A stretch of DNA of 64,000 bases from Clostridiaceae bacterium Marseille-Q3526 (GTDB taxonomy: Bacteria; Bacillota; Clostridia; Lachnospirales; Lachnospiraceae): NCBI GenBank assembly GCA_018223375.1, contig JAGTTS010000004.1, positions 62,001-126,000 of the forward strand, written 5' to 3'. The translations under genes and the position numbers were made by a program. This document shows positions 35,709 to 44,690 of the stretch, in pieces. Position 1 is the first letter of the stretch. Each line of letters begins with the position of its first letter. The notes under the pieces are model-generated. The model searched no databases and was not told the origin of the DNA. It saw nothing but the letters and a program-made list of their open reading frames with translations.

Positions 35709-38700
35709 AGCCGCTGAAGCTTACCATGTCTGCCTTTGGCTCTTATGTGAAGGAGACGGCGATAGATTTTGAGAGGCTGGGGGACGGCATTTTTCTGATT
35801 ACAGGCGATACTGGAGCGGGAAAAACCACGATTTTTGACGCGATTGCATTTGCCCTCTATGGCGAGACCAGCGGGCAGAGAAGAGAGGGGCCCATGATGC
35901 GCAGCCAGTGGGCGCCGCCGGATCAGGAGACGAGGGTAGAGCTGGTTTTTTCTGACGGGGGAGAGACCTACAAAATTGTCAGGAGTCCTTCCTACCAGAG
36001 AAGGAGCCTTCGGAAAAATAAGGACGGAGAGTACAGCATGACTCTGTCGCAGGCCAGGGCTTCCCTGACGCTTCCGGACGGAACGGAATTTCCTGGGAGG
36101 ATTTCCGATATCAATGAAAAAATCCGCTCCATTGTGGGGATTGACAGGGAACAGTTTTCCCAGACTGCCATGATTGCCCAGGGAGAGTATATGAGGCTGC
36201 TGCTGGCCAGCTCAAAAGAGCGGAAGGAAATTTTTTCCAAAATTTTTGACACTGGAATTTATGGGGCGATCCAGCAGAAGCTGCGGGAGAAAAACAGCGC
36301 CCTCACCAGGAAGCTGGAGGACAACCGGAAATTTTTTGAGAGAGAAGCCTCCAGACTGCAGATTCCGGAGGACAGCTGTCTGGGACAGAGATGGAAGGAG
36401 GTTTCCGGGCTGTTGGATTCCAGGGGGGAAGAAATTTTAAAGACAGTGGAAGAGGCCCTTGCGGCCAGTCTTCAGGCGGAGAAGGAAAGCCGGGAGCTGG
36501 AACAGCAGGTTCTGGCCAGAAAGACCGGTCTGGAGCGGAGACTGGAGGCCGCCAGGGCAGGGGAAAAGCTTCGGCAGCAGCAGATCCGGGCAGAGGGACT
36601 GCTTCAGGCTCTGGAGGCAGAGCGCGGGCTTCAGGAAGAGCGGAAAAGGCGGCTGAAACAGGCGGTAGAGGCTCTGCCTCTTCAGGCTAAGGAGGAGGAG
36701 ATCCTTGCCAACAGAAGCGCATTGGCACAGTCCAGAAAGAGCGCGGAGCGTCTGTCTGGCCAGCTTGCAGCCCTCACAGAAAGACTGGCAGAGGCTGACG
36801 CGCAGAAGAAGACGGCGGCCGAAGCCTTTGAGAGGGAACAGCCAGCCCTTTTGGAGCAGGAGGCGAGGCTGAGAGAGGCGCTTCCCCTCTATGACAGCTG
36901 GGAAGCAGTGAGACGCCGCCTGGCTCAGACGGAGCAGGCCTTCAGAAAGACGGCAGAAACGCGGAAAAAAACAGAGGAAGAAAAGGAAAATTCCGCAGCA
37001 GCGCTGGCCCTCCTGAAAGCAGAGCAGGAGGAAAAGAGCCGCGCGCCGCTTCTTCTCCAGAAAAGCAGAGAAAAACGGAAACGCACAGAGGAAAAGCTGG
37101 AGCGGATCAGAAGTCTGAAGACGCGTCTGGAGACTCTGAAAGAGAGACAGACCGCGCTTTCAGAGGAACAGCGTCTGCTGCAGCAGGAGACCAGTCGCTA
37201 CGAAGAGATTTCCAGAGAATATGATGAACGAAACCGCAGATTCATCTGCTCCCAGGCCGGAATTCTGGCTCTGAGCCTGGAGGAGGGGGGGCCCTGTCCT
37301 GTCTGCGGTTCCCGGGTTCACCCGGCTCCCGCCTCGCTGGCAGAGGCACATGTGACAGAGGAGGAGCTGGAACAGGCAAAGGGACAGAGGGATCTGGCCG
37401 ACCAAAGGCTGCGGATCCATATGGAGCAGGTTCAGACTCTTCGGGCGCAGGCAGAAGCGGAATCAGAGCAGTGCAAAACGCTTTATCTGGAGATGCGGGA
37501 AGCTTCCAGGGAGCAGATTCCGGTCTGCCTGGAAACGGCGCTGGAAGAAATGAAAGCCTTCTATGTTCTGGCTGCACAGGATGAACAGAGACAGAGGGAG
37601 GAGGAAAGACAGCACCAGGAAGAGGCCCTCCGGTTTGAGAAACTTACAGATCTGATCCGCAGAGAGGAAGAAAAATTCAGCGCTCTGCAGGAGCGGGAGA
37701 ACCGGCTGAGAGAGGATGAGGGGGCGCTTTTGGCCGAGACGGCAAGCCTTAAAACGCAGTGGGAGGAACAGAAAAAACGCCTTCCCATGGAACAGAAGAG
37801 AGAGGCAGAAGAGAGGCGGATCCAGATTGTCGGCCGCCTGGAACAGCTGTCACAGCGCAGACAGGAAACAGAAAGGGAAGCAGAACGGCTGAAACAGGAG
37901 GAAGGAACGCTTAAAGGGCAGCAGGAAGCAGAAGAAAAGAATGGCAGAAGACTGGAGGAACAGAGGACGCTGTTAAAATCAGAGTTTGCTGAAAGGGCCA
38001 GAAGATCCGGGTTTGCCAATGAAGGGGAGTACAGAAAGGCGATCTGCACGGAAGCGGAGAGAGCGCGGCTTTCAGAAGAGATTTCTGACTATGAGGCGCA
38101 GACAGCCGCTGCCAGAGAAAGAGCAAACCAGTGTAAAGAAGCGCTGAAAGGAGCGTCGGAGGAAGCTGAGGATGAAGTAAAGCCGCAGCTTGCAGGGCTT
38201 TTGGAAGAACTGTCACAGGCCAGAGAGCTTTCCTTAAAGGCAGCGGCGGCCAGGACAGAATATGAGAAGGCGTATGGGGCCGTAAAGGAGCTTTTAAAGG
38301 AAAGGAGGGAGCTGATGGAGAAGTATCAGCTGATCCACACTCTCTACATAACGGCGGATGGAAAAATGAGCCAGACGGCCCGGCTGGATTTTCAGACCTT
38401 TGTGCAGCGCCAGTATTTTTCCCAGATGATTTATGCTGCCAACCGGAGGCTGAAGCGGATGACAGAAGGGCGGTTTATTTTAAAATGCAGAGATTTGGAA
38501 GCCTTGAGCCTTCAGGGAGAAGCGGGACTTGACCTGGATGTGTACAGCGTGGAGACGGACAGCGTCAGAAATGTGAAAACATTATCAGGAGGGGAGGCGT
38601 TTTTGGCCGCTCTTGCCATGGCGCTTGGCATGGCGGACGTAATCCAAGATACGGCGGGAAGCGTGGAAATGGGCGCGCTTTTTATCGACGAGGGCTTTGG

Positions 38701-38875
38701 TTCTCTGGACGACGAGGCGAGAGCGAGAGCTATCGCTGTGTTAAAGGAGCTGTCGGGAGAAAAGCGGATGATAGGAATCATTTCCCATGTGGCGGAGCTG
38801 AGAGAGCAGATTGAAAAGAAGATTACGGTAAAGCGCGGCGAGGAGGGAAGCCTGGTAAGGGTGGAGACGGAATAA
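35705..38875 (+). CDS. sbcC: DNA repair ATPase SbcC (Rad50 homologue)
   Basis: SMC-like ATPase, 1056 residues. Walker A is ITGDTGAGKTTIF (about 33-45). Two long coiled coils rich in Glu/Arg/Gln flank a zinc hook CPVC in GGPCPVCGSRVHP (about 533). The C-terminal lobe has the signature LSGGEAFLAALA and Walker B ALFIDEGFGSLD. Together with SbcD it forms the hairpin-cleaving complex. The coding region is followed by a repeat island with several long hairpins. Confidence 0.96.
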   Translation: MKPLKLTMSAFGSYVKETAIDFERLGDGIFLITGDTGAGKTTIFDAIAFALYGETSGQRREGPMMRSQWAPPDQETRVELVFSDGGETYKIVRSPSYQRRSLRKNKDGEYSMTLSQARASLTLPDGTEFPGRISDINEKIRSIVGIDREQFSQTAMIAQGEYMRLLLASSKERKEIFSKIFDTGIYGAIQQKLREKNSALTRKLEDNRKFFEREASRLQIPEDSCLGQRWKEVSGLLDSRGEEILKTVEEALAASLQAEKESRELEQQVLARKTGLERRLEAARAGEKLRQQQIRAEGLLQALEAERGLQEERKRRLKQAVEALPLQAKEEEILANRSALAQSRKSAERLSGQLAALTERLAEADAQKKTAAEAFEREQPALLEQEARLREALPLYDSWEAVRRRLAQTEQAFRKTAETRKKTEEEKENSAAALALLKAEQEEKSRAPLLLQKSREKRKRTEEKLERIRSLKTRLETLKERQTALSEEQRLLQQETSRYEEISREYDERNRRFICSQAGILALSLEEGGPCPVCGSRVHPAPASLAEAHVTEEELEQAKGQRDLADQRLRIHMEQVQTLRAQAEAESEQCKTLYLEMREASREQIPVCLETALEEMKAFYVLAAQDEQRQREEERQHQEEALRFEKLTDLIRREEEKFSALQERENRLREDEGALLAETASLKTQWEEQKKRLPMEQKREAEERRIQIVGRLEQLSQRRQETEREAERLKQEEGTLKGQQEAEEKNGRRLEEQRTLLKSEFAERARRSGFANEGEYRKAICTEAERARLSEEISDYEAQTAAARERANQCKEALKGASEEAEDEVKPQLAGLLEELSQARELSLKAAAARTEYEKAYGAVKELLKERRELMEKYQLIHTLYITADGKMSQTARLDFQTFVQRQYFSQMIYAANRRLKRMTEGRFILKCRDLEALSLQGEAGLDLDVYSVETDSVRNVKTLSGGEAFLAALAMALGMADVIQDTAGSVEMGALFIDEGFGSLDDEARARAIAVLKELSGEKRMIGIISHVAELREQIEKKITVKRGEEGSLVRVETE

Positions 38876-38893
38876 ACGCGCCAAGAGAACAGG

Positions 38894-38960
38894 CGAGAAC
38901 CGTAGGAAGTTTTCACGCTCCACCAAAAGCTTAGCCGCTGGAAAACTTCTGCGGTTCTTG
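38894..38960 (+). terminator. Hairpin with conserved loop (copy 2), after sbcC
   Basis: Arms 38894-38914 and 38941-38960 pair over about 20 bp, with one bulge and a few mismatches or G-U pairs. The loop contains GCTCCACCAAAAGCTTAG, then C, then CGCTG, matching the loop of the hairpin at 9378-9446 while the outer stem sequence differs. Confidence 0.75.
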
Positions 38961-38984
38961 AATGTGGGTTTTACTCTGTTCTGT

Positions 38985-39260
38985 CATGCTCCAGGCCTTT
39001 CGCCCTGAATCAGACTTTTGCCATGATCCAGGTCTTTCGCCCTGAATCAGACTTTTGCCATGATCCAGGTCTTTCGCCCTGAATCAGACTTTTGCCATGA
39101 TCCAGGTCTTTCGCCCTGAATCAGACTTTTGCCATGATCCAGGTCTTTCGCCCTGAATCAGACTTTTGCCATGCTCCAGGCCTTTCGCCCTGAATCAGAC
39201 TTTTGCCATGATCCAGGTCTTTCGCCCTGAATCAGACCTTCGTCATGATCCAGGCCTTTC
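38985..39260. repeat. 37-bp tandem repeat array, 7.5 copies
   Basis: CATG starts at 38985, 39022, 39059, 39096, 39133, 39170, 39207 and 39244, an exact 37-base period without spacers. Units 2-5 are identical (start CATGATCCAGGTCTTTCGCC). Units 1 and 6 are identical to each other and differ from these at two bases (CTCC and GGCC variants). Unit 7 has changes near its end, and the last copy is partial (17 bases). It is not coding in any convincing way and not a CRISPR, since the units abut. Confidence 0.95.
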
Positions 39261-39311
39261 AAGCCGCAGACCGGCCATGTTTCAGTTTGCAACATGGCCG
39301 GTCTGCGGCTT
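39261..39311. repeat. 21-bp perfect inverted repeat
   Basis: 39261-39281 is exactly complementary to 39291-39311, with a 9-base loop. It abuts the end of the tandem array. A small GGGGC/GCCCC hairpin follows at 39313-39325. Confidence 0.9.
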
Positions 39312-39327
39312 GGGGGCTTCGCCCCAT

Positions 39328-39393
39328 ACTCCCGTAAGAATCAGGCTCTGCTGGGAAGTGAACTTCCCGACAGAGCCTGATTCTTACGGGAGT
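39328..39393. repeat. 23-bp perfect inverted repeat
   Basis: 39328-39350 is exactly complementary to 39371-39393. The 20-base loop itself holds GGGAAGT/ACTTCCC. A strong cruciform or RNA hairpin 60 bp upstream of the rnf promoter. A direct repeat TGTACACA (twice, separated by AAAA) follows near 39404-39423. Confidence 0.9.
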
Positions 39394-39453
39394 GCCTGGC
39401 TCAGTGTACACAAAAATGTACACAACTTCCAGCTTTGAACTTAAATTTTTTAA

Positions 39454-39482
39454 TTGTGAAATTTTTCTCACTATGGTATACT
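39454..39482 (+). promoter_or_regulatory. Promoter of the rnf operon
   Basis: TTGTGA (39454-39459), 17-bp spacer, TATACT (39477-39482) with the extended TGG. The leader to rnfC is about 85 bases; no riboswitch is recognised in it. Confidence 0.85.
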
Positions 39483-39573
39483 TTAAAAGATAAAGCTTTT
39501 CAGTACAATGTGACAAAAGATGTTACGATTTCATAAAGAAAAGCAAAACAAACTAGAGAAAGAGGGTTATTAA

Positions 39574-40899
39574 ATGGGTTTGGCTACATTTATAGGCGGC
39601 ATTCATCCCTTTGAAGGCAAAGAGCTGTCTGAGGACAAGCCGATTCAGGTTCTGCCTCCGTTAGCGGGCGAAGAGATGGTTTTCCCGCTGTCCCAGCACA
39701 TCGGCGCTCCGGCGCGTCCGCTGGTGAAAAAGGGCGACCAGGTGCTGAAGGGCCAGATGATTGCAGAGGCCGGCGGTTTTATTTCTGCCAATGTAATCTG
39801 CTCTGTTTCCGGCGTAGTGAAGGGAATTGAGCCCAGGCTGGCTGCCAATGGCGCTATGGTTGACTCTATTATCGTAGAAAATGACGGAGAGGACCGCGCA
39901 GTGGACGGCTTTGGGGAGCACAGAGACTGTACTAAGCTCTCCAAGGAAGAAATCAGGGACATCATTAAAGGAGCAGGCATTGTAGGTCTGGGCGGCGCAG
40001 GCTTTCCGACTCATGTAAAGCTGACTCCGAAGGACGAGGCTGCCATTGACCATGTCATTGTCAACGGCGCAGAGTGTGAGCCGTATCTGACCAGCGACTA
40101 CAGACTGATGATGGAGCAGCCGGAAAAGATCATCGGCGGTCTGAAAGTGATTTTACAGCTGTTTGATAATGCCAAGGGCGTGATCGGCATTGAGAACAAC
40201 AAGCCGGAAGCTATCAAGAAGCTGACTGAGATGGTGAAGGACGAGCCGCGCATCGAGGTATGTCCGCTTCTCACCAAATACCCGCAGGGCGGCGAGCGTA
40301 CTCTGATTTACGCAGTGACAAAGAGAGAGATCAACTCCTCCATGCTTCCAGCAGATGCAGGCTGCGTTGTGGACAATATTGATACAGTTGTTTCTATTTA
40401 TAATGCTGTATGCGAGTCCACTCCGCTTATCAGAAAGATCATTACAGTGACAGGAGACGCAGTTGCCAATCCACAGAACTATGAGGTGAGACTGGGAACC
40501 AGCTACAACCGTCTGATTGAGGCGGCAGGCGGATTTAAGACTGAGCCGGAGAAGATGATTTCCGGAGGTCCTATGATGGGACAGGCGTTATTCAGCACGG
40601 ACTTCCCGGTTGCCAAGACTTCCTCCGCCCTTACCTGCTTTACAAAGGACGAGGTAAAGGCCCAGGCTCCTACGCCGTGTATCCGCTGCGGACGCTGCGT
40701 GGACGTATGTCCGGAGCATCTGGTTCCGCCGCTGATGATGAAGGCAGCTTCCGCCGAAGATCTGGATCGCTTCCAGAGCTTAAACGGCATGGAGTGCGTA
40801 GAGTGCGGCTGCTGTGCCTTTGCATGTCCGGCCAAGAGACCTCTGACACAGGCGTTTAAGGAAATGAGGAAGGCAGTTGCGGCCAGCCGCAGAAAGTAG
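39574..40899 (+). CDS. rnfC: Rnf complex subunit C
   Basis: Peripheral, NADH-facing subunit of the ferredoxin:NAD+ oxidoreductase ion pump; it holds FMN and two 4Fe-4S clusters (441 residues). GAGIVGLGGAGFPTHVKL is the flavin/NADH-binding block. The cluster motifs are CIRCGRCVDVCP (369-380) and CVECGCCAFACP (about 408). Residues 1-60 are the typical N-terminal barrel domain. It is the first gene of the operon rnfC-D-G-E-A-B, with GAGGG as ribosome site. Rnf couples electron flow from ferredoxin to NAD+ with Na+ or H+ export, a main energy source in this kind of anaerobe. Confidence 0.97.
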   Translation: MGLATFIGGIHPFEGKELSEDKPIQVLPPLAGEEMVFPLSQHIGAPARPLVKKGDQVLKGQMIAEAGGFISANVICSVSGVVKGIEPRLAANGAMVDSIIVENDGEDRAVDGFGEHRDCTKLSKEEIRDIIKGAGIVGLGGAGFPTHVKLTPKDEAAIDHVIVNGAECEPYLTSDYRLMMEQPEKIIGGLKVILQLFDNAKGVIGIENNKPEAIKKLTEMVKDEPRIEVCPLLTKYPQGGERTLIYAVTKREINSSMLPADAGCVVDNIDTVVSIYNAVCESTPLIRKIITVTGDAVANPQNYEVRLGTSYNRLIEAAGGFKTEPEKMISGGPMMGQALFSTDFPVAKTSSALTCFTKDEVKAQAPTPCIRCGRCVDVCPEHLVPPLMMKAASAEDLDRFQSLNGMECVECGCCAFACPAKRPLTQAFKEMRKAVAASRRK

Positions 40900-40912
40900 G
40901 AGGTGTGAAGAA

Positions 40913-41851
40913 ATGGAAAAATTGTTAAACGTATCGTCATCACCTCATGTGCGGAATAAGATTACCACTCAGAATCTGATGTTTGATGTGGCGATTGCTA
41001 TGATTCCCGCCAGCGTTTATGGTGTATGGCAGTTTGGTATGCACGCGCTTCTGGTGCTGATTGCTACCGTGGTTTCCTGCGTGCTGTCCGAGTATGTATA
41101 TGAGAAACTGATGAAGAAGCCGATTACGGTAAGCGACGGCAGCGCCGTGGTGACAGGTATGATCCTGGCTCTCAACATGCCGCCGGAGATCCCGGTGTGG
41201 ATCCCATTCCTGGGCGGTATCTTCGCGATTATCGTAGTAAAGCAGCTGTACGGCGGACTGGGACAGAACTTTATGAACCCGGCTCTGGCAGCCAGATGCT
41301 TCCTTTTAATTTCCTTTGCAGGATTTATGAACAACTTCTCTTCCGCAAAGCTTGGCTTTGACAGCATGTCCGGAGCGACGCCTCTGGCAGCTATGAGAGC
41401 CGGAAATGACGTGGATCTGATGTCCTTGATCGTGGGACGCGTTCCTGGAACCATCGGTGAGGTTTCCGTCATTGCGCTGTTAATCGGAGCTGTTTATATG
41501 ATCGCAAGGAAGGTCATCAGCCCAAGGATTCCTCTGATTTACATAGGAACCGTAGCTGTGTTTATCTTCCTGTTCGGCGGCTTTGATATTACCTACGTGG
41601 CAAAAGAAGTATGCGCCGGCGGTCTTATCTTCGGAGCCTTCTTCATGGCGACAGACTACGTTACCAGCCCGTTAAGCAAGACTGGACAGGTTGTGTACGG
41701 CCTGTTCTTAGGTATTCTGACTGGTATTTTCCGTCTGTGGGGAGCTTCTCCTGAGGGTGTATCCTACGCAATTATCTTAGGAAACCTTTTCGTGCCGCTG
41801 ATTGAGAAAGTGACACTTCCAAAGGCATTCGGAAAGGGGGCTAAAAAATAA
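40913..41851 (+). CDS. rnfD: Rnf complex subunit D
   Basis: Integral membrane subunit, 312 residues, about nine segments, with a covalently bound FMN. The attachment threonine is expected in SMSGATPLAAMR. The start is placed at MEKLLNVSSSPH (40913), with AGGAGG upstream; an in-frame ATG at 40877 lies inside rnfC. Its end overlaps the rnfG start (TAATG). Confidence 0.96.
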   Translation: MEKLLNVSSSPHVRNKITTQNLMFDVAIAMIPASVYGVWQFGMHALLVLIATVVSCVLSEYVYEKLMKKPITVSDGSAVVTGMILALNMPPEIPVWIPFLGGIFAIIVVKQLYGGLGQNFMNPALAARCFLLISFAGFMNNFSSAKLGFDSMSGATPLAAMRAGNDVDLMSLIVGRVPGTIGEVSVIALLIGAVYMIARKVISPRIPLIYIGTVAVFIFLFGGFDITYVAKEVCAGGLIFGAFFMATDYVTSPLSKTGQVVYGLFLGILTGIFRLWGASPEGVSYAIILGNLFVPLIEKVTLPKAFGKGAKK

Positions 41852-42459
41852 TGAAGGGAATTTTAAAAGATACATTTATCCTGTTTGTTATTACCCTTGT
41901 AGCAGGCTTCTGTCTGGGAGGCGTTCACGATATTACCTTAGAGCCGATTGCCAAGGCTCAGCAGGCGTCTGCCACAGCTACCTATAAAGAGGTGTATCCC
42001 GACGCGGCCAATTTCCAGGAGACAGATGAGCTGATAGAGCAGGCGTCTGCCGCAGCTGCAGATCTGGAAGGCCAGGGCTTTGGAAAAGTAAGCATTGACG
42101 GCGCCATGGAGGCGGTTGACGCAAACGGCGCAGTGATTGGCTACCTGATCACTTCCACATCCTCCGAGAGCTACGGCGGAGACGTACAGATTTCCGTGGG
42201 AATCACAGCTGACGGAACCATTACAGGAGTAGGCTTTTTAGCTATCAACGATACTCCAGGACTTGGTATGAAAGCCAAGGAGCCTGCCTTTAAAGACCAG
42301 TTTAACGGCAGAGCAGCCCAGACATTTGAGGTGACAAAGACGGCAGCTTCCGGAGATGCCCAGATTCAGGCTATCAGCGGCGCTACCATCACTTCTTCCG
42401 CAGTGACAAACGCAGTAAATGCAGCCGTATACTTTTATACCAGCTGCGTTGCACAGTAG
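41851..42459 (+). CDS. rnfG: Rnf complex subunit G
   Basis: One N-terminal membrane anchor (about 7-25) and an extracytoplasmic flavin domain, 202 residues. The covalent FMN threonine lies in the SGATITSSAV motif near the C-terminus (about 177-186). The internal GFLAINDTPGLGMKA is conserved in RnfG/NqrC. It passes electrons between RnfD and the membrane subunits A/E. Confidence 0.96.
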   Translation: MKGILKDTFILFVITLVAGFCLGGVHDITLEPIAKAQQASATATYKEVYPDAANFQETDELIEQASAAAADLEGQGFGKVSIDGAMEAVDANGAVIGYLITSTSSESYGGDVQISVGITADGTITGVGFLAINDTPGLGMKAKEPAFKDQFNGRAAQTFEVTKTAASGDAQIQAISGATITSSAVTNAVNAAVYFYTSCVAQ

Positions 42460-42470
42460 GAGGTGGAGAC

Positions 42471-43154
42471 ATGAATAAGTATATAGAACGTATTTATAAT
42501 GGTATCTGGAAGGAAAACCCGATTTTCGTTCAGATGCTGGGACTGTGTCCTACACTGGCTGTTACCACTTCAGCAATTAACGGAATTGGAATGGGACTTT
42601 CCACAACAGCGGTTCTCGTGGCGGCCAACGCCCTTATCGCTGCCCTCAGAAACCTGATTCCTGACAGAGTCCGCCTTCCAGCTGAGATTGTAGTAGTAGC
42701 TTCTTTCGTAACGATTATCGACATGCTGATGGAGGGCTTCGTGCCTTCTCTGTACAGCGCTCTGGGAATCTACATTCCTCTGATCGTTGTAAACTGTATT
42801 ATCCTTGGACGTGCAGAGTCCTACGCCATGAAGAACGGCGTGCTGCTTTCCATTTTCGACGGTATCGGAATGGGACTTGGTTTCACGGTAGCCCTTGGAT
42901 TAATCGGAGCGTTCCGTGAGCTTCTCGGATCCGGTATGATCTTTAATATCCAGGTAGCTCCGGCTTCCTATCAGCCAGTATCTATCTTTATTCTGGCTCC
43001 CGGCGCTTTCTTTGTACTTGCCTGCCTGACAGCGCTTCAGAATAAGCTGAAAGCTCCGTGCGCTACAAACGGCTCCGTGAAGAAGGAGAAAAAGTCCGGA
43101 TGCTGCGGCGACTGCGCAAGCTGCAAGGATAAAGATGCAAAAAAGGATGAATAG
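42471..43154 (+). CDS. rnfE: Rnf complex subunit E, with Cys-rich C-terminal tail
   Basis: Membrane subunit of the RnfA/RnfE pair, 227 residues, six segments. The conserved LGLCPTLAVT cysteine shares a 2Fe-2S site with RnfA. Unlike the short ends of proteobacterial RnfE, it has a charged tail with four cysteines (CCGDCASC) between lysine blocks. This could bind an extra metal centre (inference). AGGAGGTGG is the ribosome site. Confidence 0.95.
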   Translation: MNKYIERIYNGIWKENPIFVQMLGLCPTLAVTTSAINGIGMGLSTTAVLVAANALIAALRNLIPDRVRLPAEIVVVASFVTIIDMLMEGFVPSLYSALGIYIPLIVVNCIILGRAESYAMKNGVLLSIFDGIGMGLGFTVALGLIGAFRELLGSGMIFNIQVAPASYQPVSIFILAPGAFFVLACLTALQNKLKAPCATNGSVKKEKKSGCCGDCASCKDKDAKKDE

Positions 43155-43166
43155 GAGGAAGCATAG

Positions 43167-43742
43167 ATGAAAGAGTTACTTGTTATAGCGATAAGCTCAG
43201 CTCTTGTGAGCAATGTCGTATTAAGCCAGTTCCTTGGTATCTGTTCCTTCGTCGGCGTATCGAAAAAGGTGGAGACGGCTGCCGGTATGGGCGGAGCGGT
43301 TATCTTCGTTATTACCATCGCCTCCATTGTTTCCAGCCTGATTTATCAGTTTGTGCTACAGCCGCTTGGAATGGATTACCTGAAAACAATCGTATTTATC
43401 CTTATCATCGCTGCTCTGGTTCAGATTGTAGAGATGTTCTTAAAGAAGTGTATGGTATCCCTGTACAACGCCCTGGGCGTGTTCCTGCCGCTGATCACTA
43501 CAAACTGCGCCGTACTGGGCGTAGCTTTAACCAACGTGCAGAACGGCTACGGCTTTGTGCAGAGCGTTGTAAACGGTATCGGTACGGCAGTGGGCTACAC
43601 GATCTCCATCGTGCTCTTAGCCGGAATCCGCGAGCATATTGAGGGCAACGACGTTCCCTACAGCTTCCAGGGTTCTCCGATCGTACTTGTAACAGCAGGA
43701 TTAATGGCGATTGCATTTTTCGGATTTTCCGGATTACTGTAG
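43167..43742 (+). CDS. rnfA: Rnf complex subunit A
   Basis: Six-segment membrane protein, 191 residues, homologous to RnfE in inverted orientation. SNVVLSQFLGICSFVGVSKK has the cluster cysteine, and LITTNCAVLGVALTN has the second conserved cysteine. Together with RnfE it forms the ion-translocating core. Twelve-base gap to rnfE. Confidence 0.97.
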   Translation: MKELLVIAISSALVSNVVLSQFLGICSFVGVSKKVETAAGMGGAVIFVITIASIVSSLIYQFVLQPLGMDYLKTIVFILIIAALVQIVEMFLKKCMVSLYNALGVFLPLITTNCAVLGVALTNVQNGYGFVQSVVNGIGTAVGYTISIVLLAGIREHIEGNDVPYSFQGSPIVLVTAGLMAIAFFGFSGLL

Positions 43743-43757
43743 AGGGAGGATACGAAA

Positions 43758-44549
43758 ATGAATGTTACAGCAATTATTATAGCAGCCGTTGTAATCGCAG
43801 CTACCGGTATCATCGTAGGTATCGGTCTGGGACTCTTCGGTGAAAAGTTTAAGGTTGAGGTAGACGAAAAAGAGGCTGCTGTCCGCGAGGCCCTTCCAGG
43901 CAACAACTGCGGCGGCTGCGGATACCCTGGCTGCGACGGTCTGGCAAAGGCCATCGCAGAGGGAAAGGCTCCTGCCAACGCCTGTCCGGTAGGCGGCGCT
44001 CCGGTAGGAGAGAAGATCGCTGCTATCATGGGCGTGGAAGCCGGAAGCAGCGAGAAGATGGTAGCTTTCGTAAAGTGTAAGGGAACCTGCGATAAGACAA
44101 AGGTGAAATATACCTACCACGGAATCGAGGACTGCAAGAAGGCGGCCGTTGTTCCGGGAGGCGGCCCTAAGGCCTGTTCCTACGGCTGTATGGGATTCGG
44201 ATCCTGTGTGAAAGCCTGCAAGTTCGACGCTATCCATGTCATCGACGGAATTGCCGTTGTGGACAAGGAGAAGTGCGTGGCCTGCGGCAAGTGCGTGGCA
44301 GCCTGCCCGCAGAAGCTGATCGACCTGGTTCCGTACAAGGCGGAGCATCTGGTTCAGTGCAACTCCCACGATAAGGGCAAGGATGTAAAGGCCAAATGCG
44401 ACGTAGGCTGTATCGGCTGTACCCTCTGCACCAAGCAGTGCGAGTTCGACGCCATTCACATGGACAACAATGTGGCTGTCATCGATTACGAGAAGTGCAC
44501 CAACTGCGGAAAGTGCGCGGAGAAGTGCCCGGTCAAGATTATTCAGTAA
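43758..44549 (+). CDS. rnfB: Rnf complex subunit B
   Basis: Ferredoxin-interacting subunit, 263 residues. An N-terminal membrane helix (about 5-27) is followed by the NCGGCGYPGCDGLAKAI cluster domain with a later ACPVGG cysteine, and then by ferredoxin-type 4Fe-4S motifs: CGSC-like CKFDAIHVIDG preceded by FGSCVKAC, CVACGKCVAACP, CIGCTLCTKQC and CTNCGKCAEKCP. It receives electrons from reduced ferredoxin. It is the last gene of the operon and is followed by a terminator. Confidence 0.97.
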   Translation: MNVTAIIIAAVVIAATGIIVGIGLGLFGEKFKVEVDEKEAAVREALPGNNCGGCGYPGCDGLAKAIAEGKAPANACPVGGAPVGEKIAAIMGVEAGSSEKMVAFVKCKGTCDKTKVKYTYHGIEDCKKAAVVPGGGPKACSYGCMGFGSCVKACKFDAIHVIDGIAVVDKEKCVACGKCVAACPQKLIDLVPYKAEHLVQCNSHDKGKDVKAKCDVGCIGCTLCTKQCEFDAIHMDNNVAVIDYEKCTNCGKCAEKCPVKIIQ

Positions 44550-44564
44550 AGAAATGATAAGAAG

Positions 44565-44592
44565 AGGACGCTCCTTGTGGGCGTCCTTTTTC
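44565..44592 (+). terminator. Terminator of the rnf operon
   Basis: AGGACGC / GCGTCCT stem, 9-base loop, TTTTT tail. Confidence 0.85.
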
Positions 44593-44690
44593 AATTCGTA
44601 AGAAAAAAGTCATACCTGCAGTAAACTTTATATAGTACAATACAGAAAAGAACAGTGAAACATCAGAATTCCATTGCCGGAGGGGTGAAT

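Noticed and set aside
38985..39260. CRISPR array
   Set aside because: The 37-bp units are directly joined with no unique spacers, and no cas gene is near.
39166..39438. Open frame over the tandem repeats and hairpins
   Set aside because: It exists only because the 37-bp unit lacks stops in that frame; no ribosome site and no family resemblance.
43734..44594. 286-codon open frame antisense to rnfB
   Set aside because: It mirrors the strongly conserved rnfB gene; it results from codon bias, with no ribosome site or recognisable domain.
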